Assembly (NCBI GenBank): GCA_023392035.1
Contig: JAEVZY010000011.1
Location: 1 to 22,811 of the forward strand
Direction of reading: 5' to 3'
Length of the DNA stretch: 22,811 nt
Source of the DNA: Pseudomonadota bacterium
GTDB lineage: Bacteria; Pseudomonadota; Gammaproteobacteria; Burkholderiales; Burkholderiaceae_D
Positions 1 through 7,700 of the stretch are shown here, in pieces. How positions within the stretch are numbered: position 1 is the first letter of the stretch; every line of letters begins with the position of its first letter. The notes under the pieces were generated by a model. It did no database searches. It was not told where the DNA came from and saw only the letters and a program-made list of their open reading frames with translations. Made by a program: the position numbers and the translations under genes.

Positions 1-1031
1 GTGCCGGGACGCGGGCTGAAGATGAAGCTGAAGCTGTTGTCGAAACCGACGTCCTCGATCAATTTCATCATGGCATCGAAATCGGCATCGCTTTCGCCAG
101 GAAAGCCGACGATGAAGTCGGACGAAATCGTGATGTTGGGTCGCACTTCGCGGATGCGGCGGATGATGGACTTGTATTCCAGGCTGGTGTAGCCGCGCTT
201 CATGGCAGACAGGATGCGGTCCGATCCGTGCTGCGCCGGCAGGTAGAGGTGGTCCACCAGCTTGGGCACCTTGGCGTAGACGTCGATCAGGCGCTGGGTG
301 AATTCCTTGGGATGGCTGGTCACGAAGCGGATGCGTTCGATGCCTTCGATTTCGGCAACGTACTCGATCAGGAGCGCGAAGTCGGCGATTTCGCCATCGG
401 CCATTTCGCCGCGATAGGCGTTCACATTCTGGCCCAGCAGGGTGATTTCCTTCACCCCGGACAGGGCCAGGGTGCCGACTTCGGTCAGCACATCTTCAAA
501 GCGGCGCGAGACTTCCTCGCCGCGGGTATAGGGCACCACGCAATAGCTGCAGTATTTGCTGCAGCCTTCCATGATGGAGACATAGGCGCTGGCGCCTTCC
601 ACCCGCGCCGGCGGCAGGTTGTCGAATTTCTCGATTTCCGGAAAGGAAATATCGACCGCGGCGCGGCCGCTGTTCCTGCGCTTTTCCAGCAATTGCGGCA
701 AGCGATGCAGGGTTTGCGGGCCGAAGACCAGGTCGACATAAGGTGCGCGCTGGACTATCGCTTCGCCCTCTTGCGAGGCCACGCAGCCGCCCACGCCGAT
801 CACCATGCCGGGCCGCTTGAGCTTGATTTCGCGCAGCCGGCCCAGATCGGAAAACACTTTTTCCTGCGCCTTCTCGCGCACCGAGCAGGTGTTGAGCAGG
901 ACGATGTCGGCGTCTTCCGGGCTGTCGGTCTTGACGTAACCCTCGCTGGCGGCAAGCACGTCGGCCATCTTGTCCGAGTCGTACTCGTTCATCTGGCAGC
1001 CGAAGGTCTTGATGAATACTTTCTTGCTCAT
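1..1031 (-). CDS. miaB: tRNA-2-methylthio-N6-dimethylallyladenosine synthase MiaB (3' end outside window)
   Basis: MiaB is a radical-SAM methylthiotransferase that converts i6A37 to ms2i6A37 in tRNAs reading UNN codons, so it acts after MiaA, which is also encoded in this window. About 343 N-terminal residues are visible of a family length near 450; the C-terminal TRAM end lies beyond base 1. The N-terminal UPF0004 domain shows the three auxiliary-cluster cysteines C12 (KTFGCQMN), C49 (NTCSVREK) and C83 (GVGGCVA). The radical-SAM CxxxCxxC motif is C157, C161 and C164 (GCSKYCSYC), followed by PYTRGEE. The start at 1031 overlaps the upstream gene's stop as ATGA, so translation is probably coupled. 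The identification is very secure. Confidence 0.97.
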   Translation of the reverse strand, partial: MSKKVFIKTFGCQMNEYDSDKMADVLAASEGYVKTDSPEDADIVLLNTCSVREKAQEKVFSDLGRLREIKLKRPGMVIGVGGCVASQEGEAIVQRAPYVDLVFGPQTLHRLPQLLEKRRNSGRAAVDISFPEIEKFDNLPPARVEGASAYVSIMEGCSKYCSYCVVPYTRGEEVSRRFEDVLTEVGTLALSGVKEITLLGQNVNAYRGEMADGEIADFALLIEYVAEIEGIERIRFVTSHPKEFTQRLIDVYAKVPKLVDHLYLPAQHGSDRILSAMKRGYTSLEYKSIIRRIREVRPNITISSDFIVGFPGESDADFDAMMKLIEDVGFDNSFSFIFSPRPG

Positions 1032-1378
1032 TGCTGCGTGTTCTGCGTGTTCTGTTTGCGATCGGCCGGGGCCGGTTGTTCGGCCTCTTGCGGCGTCAAT
1101 ATCCAGACGCGGTCGATTTCACCCTGGGCGTTCTCGGTGTAATTGACGGTATAGGTCTGGCCGCGCAGGGTGACCGGCATGTCGATGGTGTTGTTGCGGT
1201 TGCGGATCCAGGCTCCGGCCGAAAGGCGGCGCTCCTTGTTGTTCAGCACAATGGTGGGATAGTCTTGCATCGACAACACGCCACGCTGGGCGATAGGCGG
1301 GAACAGGCGATCCAGCGCCAGCGCCGGCTGACAAATCACGGAAAATGCCGCAAGGCAGAGGGAAAGCGCGATGCGCAT
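1028..1378 (-). CDS. Small exported protein of unknown function, coupled to miaB
   Basis: A 116-residue protein with a clear Sec signal peptide (MRIALSLCLAAFSVICQPALA, cleavage expected after ALA). The mature part has no transmembrane helix and is rich in short beta-prone stretches (YPTIVLNN, WIRNRNNT, LRGQTYTVNY). It ends in a Gln/Asn/Pro-rich tail containing a small QNT repeat encoded by a 9-nt DNA duplication. The ATG at 1378 is chosen over upstream codons because it opens the signal peptide and has GGGAG about 10 nt upstream. The last codon overlaps the miaB start (ATGA). I do not recognise the family. The coupling to miaB suggests co-expression, but a periplasmic protein need not share its function. 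Confidence 0.82.
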   Translation of the reverse strand: MRIALSLCLAAFSVICQPALALDRLFPPIAQRGVLSMQDYPTIVLNNKERRLSAGAWIRNRNNTIDMPVTLRGQTYTVNYTENAQGEIDRVWILTPQEAEQPAPADRKQNTQNTQQ

Positions 1379-1458
1379 CGTGTGAGACTCCCGCATCAGA
1401 AAACGAACTGGGAAGGATACCATGCCGGGAATTTCGGCCGGCGGGAAGGAAAGGGGAC
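1379..1458. promoter_or_regulatory. Divergent intergenic region between the exported-protein gene and cysQ
   Basis: Eighty bases separate two divergent starts, so promoters for both the miaB operon and cysQ should lie here. A purine-rich Shine-Dalgarno stretch (AAAGGGGA, about 1450-1457) precedes cysQ, and GGGAG on the other strand precedes the exported protein. I could not identify convincing -35 and -10 pairs. Confidence 0.4.
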
Positions 1459-2241
1459 ATGCAGCAATTCAGCAAGGAAGACATCGACGCGCTGGTGATG
1501 CTGGCCGATGAGGCCGGCCTGGCCATCATGGCGGTTTATCAACGCGCCGACCTGGGTGTGCGCGAGAAGGAAGACCTGAGCCCGCTCACCGAAGCCGACC
1601 TTGCCGCCAATGCCATCCTGTGCCGCGGCCTGGCGGCGCGCTGGCCGCAAGTGCCGATCCTGACGGAAGAAGGCGCCAATCCCTTTGCGCCCGGCGAAAA
1701 GCCCGCGCTGTATTGGGCCATCGACCCGCTGGATGGGACACGCGAATTCATCAAGCGCAACGGCGAATTCACGGTGAACGTGGCGCTGGTGGAAAACGGC
1801 GTTCCGGTGTTTGGGCTGGTTCTTGCGCCGGTGCTGGATGCGCTGTACGTGGGCGCGCAGGGGCAGGGCGCGCGCCTGCGCCAGGGCGGGCAATGGCGTT
1901 CGATTGCCTGCGCCCCGGCCGGGCCCGTGCTGCGGGTGGTCTGCAGCCGTTCCCATTTGTCGCAGGAAACCCTGGCGTGGATCGAACACCTCGATCAGCC
2001 GATCGAAAGGCGCGAAATCGGCAGTTCGCTCAAATTCTGTTTATTGGCGGCGGGCGAGGCCGACGTCTATCCGCGCTTCGGCCCGACTTGCATTTGGGAT
2101 ACGGCGGCCGGACATGGCGTGCTGGCCGCGGCCGGGGGCCGGGTCTTGCGCAGCGATGGCGCGCCACTGCGCTATGCCGAGCCGGGGCAGGTCTTGAATC
2201 CGGATTTTGTGGCTTGGGCGCTGCCATCTTCCTTGGCATGA
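1459..2241 (+). CDS. cysQ: 3'(2'),5'-bisphosphate nucleotidase CysQ (inositol monophosphatase superfamily)
   Basis: A 260-residue protein of the Mg2+/Li+-sensitive phosphatase family that hydrolyses 3'-phosphoadenosine-5'-phosphate (PAP) to AMP, removing a by-product of sulfate assimilation. Family hallmarks are present in order: SPLTEAD at 41-47, the metal-binding LTEEG at 68-72, DPLDGT at 89-94 with both metal-ligand aspartates, and WDTAAGH from W213 with D214. The C-terminal half also carries the typical GSSLKFC segment. The ATG at 1459 is preferred because it follows a strong purine-rich ribosome site and gives the normal family length; in-frame codons further upstream have no such site. 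The gene is divergent from the miaB operon. A general inositol-phosphatase role is the alternative, but CysQ fits best. Confidence 0.9.
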   Translation: MQQFSKEDIDALVMLADEAGLAIMAVYQRADLGVREKEDLSPLTEADLAANAILCRGLAARWPQVPILTEEGANPFAPGEKPALYWAIDPLDGTREFIKRNGEFTVNVALVENGVPVFGLVLAPVLDALYVGAQGQGARLRQGGQWRSIACAPAGPVLRVVCSRSHLSQETLAWIEHLDQPIERREIGSSLKFCLLAAGEADVYPRFGPTCIWDTAAGHGVLAAAGGRVLRSDGAPLRYAEPGQVLNPDFVAWALPSSLA

Positions 2242-2443
2242 CAGGATTCGATCTGACGATGCCACAAAGGACGACATGAAAATAACCGACACCCTCTGAA
2301 GAATCGATAGCCGACAGCCTGCGGCGGCATCTTCCCGCCATTGCGCATCGAACACCTTGTCTCGGGTTCGCATCTGGCGCGCCAGTTCAAGATTCCTCTG
2401 ATAACAAGTCTTCCTCGGTGCGAGTGGTGCATTAAGAATTTCC
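2242..2443 (+). promoter_or_regulatory. Non-coding leader upstream of the two-partner secretion operon
   Basis: About 200 bases between cysQ and the tpsB translation signals. The promoter of the long operon should be here. AT-richer segments such as GATAAC at 2400-2405 and TTAAGA near 2432 could be -10 elements, but neither has a good -35 partner at 17 nt, so no promoter is called. No terminator with a T-tract is visible after cysQ, so read-through from cysQ is possible. Confidence 0.35.
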
Positions 2444-2461
2444 CCCGTTCACAAACGGGAG
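2444..2461 (+). promoter_or_regulatory. Hairpin overlapping the tpsB ribosome binding site
   Basis: A perfect 6-bp inverted repeat, CCCGTT (2444-2449), loop CACA, AACGGG (2454-2459), runs into the Shine-Dalgarno GGGAG at 2457-2461. That site lies 6 nt before the TTG start at 2468. The three G residues of the ribosome site are therefore in the 3' arm of the stem and would be paired in the folded mRNA. The repeat and its overlap are seen directly; translational control is inferred. Confidence 0.6.
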
Positions 2462-2467
2462 TCCTTC

Positions 2468-4213
2468 TTGAAGTCGACTCGCTCCACGGCGTTGCGCCTG
2501 CTGCGCTTGCTTGCCTTGGCCTGGGCACTTTGCATGGTCCAGGCCCTGCGTGCGCAAAGCCCGGTCATTGCGCCAAGCGCAGTCGACGAGAATCTGCGTC
2601 AGCAGCAGCGCGAACGCCTGCTCCGTGAGCAGCAGGAGCGCACGCCCGATGTGCATCTCAAGGCCGGCGAGCCAGCGGCCCCGCTGGCGCTGCCGGCGCG
2701 CGAAGCGCCCTGCGTGCAAGTCCACCGCTTGCAACTCAAGGGCGACGCCGCCGAACAGTTCCAATGGGCCTTGAGCGCGGCCGACCGGCTTCCCGCTGGC
2801 GGTCTTGACCGCGCCACCCCGCGCTGCCTGGGCAGCGGCGGCATGAACATCGTGATGCGCCGCATCCAGGATGCGATTGCCGCCAGCGGCTATCCCGCCG
2901 CCCGCGTGCTGGCCGGCGTTGATGCCTTGGCCGAGCCGGGCACCCTGCGCCTGACGCTTTGGCCGGGACGCATAGGCAAAATCCGCTTTGCGCCGGGTAC
3001 CAGCGCGCGCGCCCGCGCCGGCAATGCGCTCGCGATGCACGAAGGCGACGTGCTCTATCTGCCGGACCTGGAACAAAGCCTGGAAAATTTTCAGCGCGTG
3101 CCGACGGTGCAAGCCGGTATCGACCTGCTGCCCGCCGAGGCGCCGGGCGCGCCCGGGCGCTCCGACCTGCTGATTCATTGGCAGCAGGCGCGTCTTCTGC
3201 GCGGCATGCTCGGACTGGACGATTCCGGTACCCGGGCCACCGGCAAATACCTGGGATCGGCCACGCTCTCCTGCGATCACTGTTTGCAGCTCAATGACTT
3301 GTTCTACCTGAGCGGTACCCGTGCGCTTGGCGGCGGCGACGAGGGTGAGCGCGGCACCCATTCCACAGTCGCGCACTACTCGCTGCCTTTCGGCTATTGG
3401 CAACTGGCTGGCACCGTCAGCCAGAGCCGCTTCTGGCAATCGGTGGCCGGTCTCAATGGCCCGATCGAGTACAGCGGCGAAACCGGGCAAGGAGAATTGC
3501 GCCTGGGCCGCCTGCTTCATCGCGGCCGGCTCGGCAAGACCAGTCTGGCCCTGCGCATCTGGGCGCGCTCGGCGCGCAACTTCATCGAAGACACCGAGGT
3601 GCAAGCCCAGCGCAGCCGCATGGCCGGCTGGGGCGCCACGCTTTTGCATCGGCAATTCATTGCCGCCGCCACGCTGGACCTTGGCCTGGATTATCGGCGC
3701 GGCACCGGCGCCGTCCACGCCATTGACCCGCCCGAGGCCGCCCGCGGCGAAGGCACGGCACGCATGCAGATCCTGAGCGCCGATGCCCAACTGGCCCTGC
3801 CTTTCAAGCTCGGCAGCCAGGCCCTGCGCTATGCGGCTACCCTGCGCGCGCAATTCAACGGCACGCCGCTGGTGCCGCTGGACCGCTTCGCCATCGGCAG
3901 CCGCTATACCGTGCGCGGCTTTGACGGCGAACAGCAACTGGTGGCCGAGCGGGGATTCTTCTTGCGCAACGATCTGGCCCTGGCCTTGGGCAGCACGGCC
4001 CAGGAGCTTTACCTGGGGCTGGATGTCAGCGCAGTCGGCGGGCCATCCAGCGATCTTCTGCTCGGCAAACACCTGGCGGGCGCGGTGCTGGGCTGGCGCG
4101 CCCAGGCGGCAGGCGTGAACCTGGATTGGTTCTGCGGCGCGCCGATTTCGCGGCCCCATGGATTCGGGCAGGACGGGCCGGTGTTCGGCTTCAACCTCAA
4201 CTGGGTGTTCTGA
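2468..4213 (+). CDS. tpsB: TpsB/CdiB/FhaC-family outer-membrane transporter of two-partner secretion
   Basis: A 581-residue Omp85-superfamily pore that should export the TpsA protein encoded downstream. A Sec signal peptide (1-29, cleavage LRA/QS) is followed by a Gln/Arg-rich helix (about 40-59, matching the FhaC plug helix). Two POTRA-like domains (about 82-165 and 167-238) come next, then the barrel from about 240. The family segment ATGKYLGSATLS is present, as is the L6-loop motif VRGF at 482-485 (SRYTVRGFDGE). The chain ends in an aromatic beta-strand, NLNWVF, as expected for BAM substrates. The start is TTG at 2468: it gives the complete signal peptide and has GGGAG 6 nt upstream, whereas the next ATG would lose most of that peptide. 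Its stop is 2 nt from the acyltransferase start. The cysteines near 269-272 and in WFCGAP are unusual for a barrel. Confidence 0.94.
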   Translation: MKSTRSTALRLLRLLALAWALCMVQALRAQSPVIAPSAVDENLRQQQRERLLREQQERTPDVHLKAGEPAAPLALPAREAPCVQVHRLQLKGDAAEQFQWALSAADRLPAGGLDRATPRCLGSGGMNIVMRRIQDAIAASGYPAARVLAGVDALAEPGTLRLTLWPGRIGKIRFAPGTSARARAGNALAMHEGDVLYLPDLEQSLENFQRVPTVQAGIDLLPAEAPGAPGRSDLLIHWQQARLLRGMLGLDDSGTRATGKYLGSATLSCDHCLQLNDLFYLSGTRALGGGDEGERGTHSTVAHYSLPFGYWQLAGTVSQSRFWQSVAGLNGPIEYSGETGQGELRLGRLLHRGRLGKTSLALRIWARSARNFIEDTEVQAQRSRMAGWGATLLHRQFIAAATLDLGLDYRRGTGAVHAIDPPEAARGEGTARMQILSADAQLALPFKLGSQALRYAATLRAQFNGTPLVPLDRFAIGSRYTVRGFDGEQQLVAERGFFLRNDLALALGSTAQELYLGLDVSAVGGPSSDLLLGKHLAGAVLGWRAQAAGVNLDWFCGAPISRPHGFGQDGPVFGFNLNWVF

Positions 4214-4215
4214 GC

Positions 4216-4740
4216 ATGGCGCCCAGTCTGGACATCGTCGCTCCCGGCTTGCGGCTTCAGCCATATAACCAAGCCGAGGCGCTGGGCGCCGCCACCTGGC
4301 TGTGGATGCATTCGCCCGCGCACCGCAACATGCCTTTGCTCGCCTTGTCGCGGCTGCTGCTGCCGGCCATCACGCGGGCGCAGTTTGCGCTGGGTTCCAG
4401 CGCCGGCCAGCCGCTGTTCTATGTGGCCTGGGCCACCTTCGATCGCGCGGCCGAAGGGCGCTATGTGAGTCGGCACCCGCTTGAACTTGAGGCCGCCGAT
4501 TGGTGCAGCGGCGAGCGGCTGTGGATCACCGACCTGGTCGCACCTTTCGGGCATGCGCCCGAACTTGTCAGTTGGCTGCGGCGCCAGGCCTTCCCGCAGC
4601 GGGTGCTGCGCGCGCTGTACCACCGCGGCGAACAGCGCGGGCTGCGCATCATGCATTTTCGGGGACGCGCCTTGCCGCGGCAGGCGGCGCAGGCGTGGAT
4701 CGCATCCAATCCGGTGGACTTGGGTTCCGAGGGAGGATGA
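4216..4740 (+). CDS. HlyC/CdiC-family toxin-activating lysine acyltransferase
   Basis: A 174-residue protein matching the RTX toxin acyltransferase family, whose members move a fatty acyl chain from acyl-carrier protein to lysine side chains of a toxin in the cytoplasm. The match is extended: WLWMHSPAHRN (28-38) corresponds to the HlyC segment with catalytic histidine, here H36. DWCSGERLWITDLVAPFG (95-112) corresponds to the region with catalytic aspartate, here D106. The start at 4216 follows the tpsB stop directly and gives the family length. No RTX toxin or type I secretion gene lies nearby; the only plausible substrate is the TpsA protein encoded 1 nt downstream. This is the arrangement of class IV CDI loci, where CdiC lipidates CdiA. 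The family is certain; the substrate is inferred from context. Confidence 0.93.
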   Translation: MAPSLDIVAPGLRLQPYNQAEALGAATWLWMHSPAHRNMPLLALSRLLLPAITRAQFALGSSAGQPLFYVAWATFDRAAEGRYVSRHPLELEAADWCSGERLWITDLVAPFGHAPELVSWLRRQAFPQRVLRALYHRGEQRGLRIMHFRGRALPRQAAQAWIASNPVDLGSEGG

Positions 4741-4741
4741 G

Positions 4742-7700
4742 ATGAACAGACTTTGCTATCGGCTGGTGTTCAACCAGGTACGCAGGCAGTGGATGGCGGT
4801 GCGCGAAAACGTCCGCAGCCATGCACGCGGTGCAGCGGATTCGGGCGCACCGCCAGGGCGGTGCCACGGCGCGAGCGACCGCTTCAGGCTATTGCCCTTG
4901 GCGCTGGCGCTGGCCGGCGTAATGCCGTGCCCTGCCCAGGCCGGCATCTTCGGCAATCTCGCCGCGGCGATGGGGCAGGGAGCGGCGGCGCCCGGCGCGG
5001 CAGGGGGCGCCGCTTCGGCGTCGGCCATCTTGCCGGTGCGCGCCGATCCTTCCGCGCCCGTCAGCCAGCGGCCCACGCTACTGCTGGCGCCCAATGGCGT
5101 GCCGCTGGTGAATATCCAGACGCCCAGCGCAGCCGGCGTCTCGCGCAACAGCTACAGCGAGTTCAACGTCGGCTCCGATGGCCTGATCCTCAACAACAGC
5201 GTCGGCAACACCCAGACCCGGCTTGGCGGTTGGGTGCAGGGCAATCCCTGGCTGGCGCGCGGGCCGGCGCGCGTCATCCTCAACGAAGTCAATTCCAGCA
5301 ATCCAAGTCTGCTTTACGGCGCGATGGAAGTCGCCGGCCAGGCAGCCAACGTGATCGTGGCCAATCCTTCCGGCATCACCTGCAATGGCTGCGGCTTCAT
5401 CAACACCCCGCGCGTCACGCTCAGCACCGGCAACGCCATCCTCGACGCCAACGATGGCAGCGTGCGCGGCTACCGTGTGCAGCAGGGACAGGTGCTGATC
5501 GAAGGCCAGGGCATGAACAACCAGCAGGTCAGCTTCACTGAAATCCTCACCCGCGCCTTGAAGGTGAACGCCGGCATCTGGGCGCAGGATGTGCGGGTGG
5601 TGGCCGGCGCGCGTGAAGTGGGCAGCGATGACAGCGGCCTGCAGCCGGGCGCGCTGCTGGCGGACAAGGACAGGCCGCAAGTGGCGATCGACCTCTCCAG
5701 CATCGGCGGCATCTATGCCAGCGGCATCCGCATGATCGGCACCCAGTCCGGGGTAGGCGTGAGCAATGCGGGCCAGCTCTATGCGGGCGTGGGCGAAGTT
5801 GCGCTCACCAGCGATGGCCGCATCGTCAACAATGGCGCCATCAGCGGCGCGGCGGATTTCAATCTGCGGGCCGCCAGCCTGGACAATGGGCAGGACGCAC
5901 AAATCAGCGCCGCGCGCCTGCAACTGCAAGTGCGCGATGCACTCACCAATCGCGGCCTGATCGATGGCGGCGATACGCAAATCCGGGCAGGAACCCTGAA
6001 CAATCTGGGGCCCGGCCGCCTCTATGGCGATCACCTCTCCATCGCCGCCGATACTGCCAACAACCTGGCCGAAAACGGCACTGCGCCTGTCATGGCCGCT
6101 CGTGAGCGCCTCGACTTGGCCGCGCGCCAGATCGACAACCGCGAACACGCGCAAATCCTGAGCCTGGGCGACATGGCCATCGGCGGCACGCTCGATGCCC
6201 AGGGCCATGCCAGCGGCGCGGCTGAAACCCTGACCAACGCCAGCGCCACCATCCAGGCCGAGGGCCGGCTAGAACTCAAGGCCGCCAGCATCGTCAACAG
6301 AAACCTGCATTTCAGCACGACAGAAGTGAGCCTGCCCGCCGAGCAGCTGACCGAATACCAGGGTGCCGGATCGCCCACCCGCTACCTGCCCGGCACGCCG
6401 GACGTCTACGTCTACAACGACGAATCCGACCACCTGCACACCCCCGAAGGCAACTTCGAAAGCTGGAGCGTCTACCGCTACACCCGCAGCAGCACCGAAA
6501 CCCGCGTTGCCAGCTCGGACCCGGCAAAGATCGTCTCGGGCGGCGAGATGCAGATCGATGCCGGCGGCGTACTGAATGACGGCAGCCAGATCATCGCCGG
6601 CGGCAATTTGCGGTTGAATGCCGCCAGCCTGGTCAATACCGAAGTGACGGGAGAGCGCCGGATCATCGAGTCGGGAAGCGTGACCAACTACTGGCGCGAT
6701 CACCGCAAGGGCCGCGACTCCACCGGCAGCAATGTGATTGCCTACGATCCGCCGGAACGCATCGAAGCCATCAGCCTGACCCCGACCGTCTTCAGGCAGA
6801 ACAGTGCCCAAGCGCCCGGCGGCGCGCCGGCCGAAAACGCCGCGCTCACCGACCTGCAGCAATCCGTGCTCAACAACGCCCTGTACCGCATCCAGCCCGA
6901 TCCCGGCGCGCACTACCTGGTGGAAACCGATCCCGCTTTTGCCAACCGCCGCCAATGGCTCAGTTCCGATTACCTGTTGCAGGGCCTCTCTGTCGATCCC
7001 AACGCCACCCAGAAACGCCTGGGCGACGGCTACTACGAACAAAGGCTGGTGCAGGAGCAGGTGGCCCGGCTCACCGGCCGCCGCTTCCTGGTCAACACCA
7101 GCAGCGATGAAGAACAATTCCGCGCCTTGATGGACCAGGGCATCCTCTTTGCCCAGGCGCAGCAACTGGTGCCCGGCATTGCGCTGACGGCTGAGCAGAT
7201 GGCGCAACTGACCAGCGACATCGTTTGGCTGGTGGAGAAGGACGTCACCCTGCCCGATGGCAGCCAGACCCGCGCGCTGGTGCCGCAACTGTATGTACGG
7301 CTGCAGCCCGGCGATCTGCAAAGCGGCGGCGCCCTGATCGCCGGCGAAAACGTGCAGATGAATCTGAGCGGCGACTTGAGCAATGGCGGCAGCATTGCCG
7401 GGCGCAAGGTGCTGGCCATCACTGCCGAGAATCTACGCAACCTGGGCGGACGCATTCAGGCCGACAGCGTGAGCCTGAATGCCCGCCAGGACCTGGACAA
7501 CATCGGCGGCAGCGTTCATGCAGCAAGCGCTTTGCAAGCGACGGCCGGACGTGACTTGAACCTCATTTCCAACACCCGCACGCAAAGCAATGCCCAAGGC
7601 AGCGTGACCAACATTGAGCGGGTGGCCGGCCTGTACGTGAGCGGCGACAGCGGCACGCTGGCAATGTCCGCCGGGCGCGACCTCAAGCTCAGCGCCGCTG

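Noticed and set aside
2441..2446. Poly-C tract as a phase-variation switch ahead of the transporter
   Set aside because: Only five C residues in a row and outside the coding frame; too short for efficient slippage.
2432..4264. Long open frame on the minus strand opposite the transporter gene
   Set aside because: It results from high GC codon bias. The product has no domain, signal or family resemblance, whereas the plus strand encodes a complete TpsB.
4216..4740. RTX toxin operon (because of the HlyC-like gene)
   Set aside because: No glycine-rich nonapeptide repeats, HlyB-type ABC transporter or HlyD-type adaptor are present. The adjacent exoprotein is a two-partner secretion protein.
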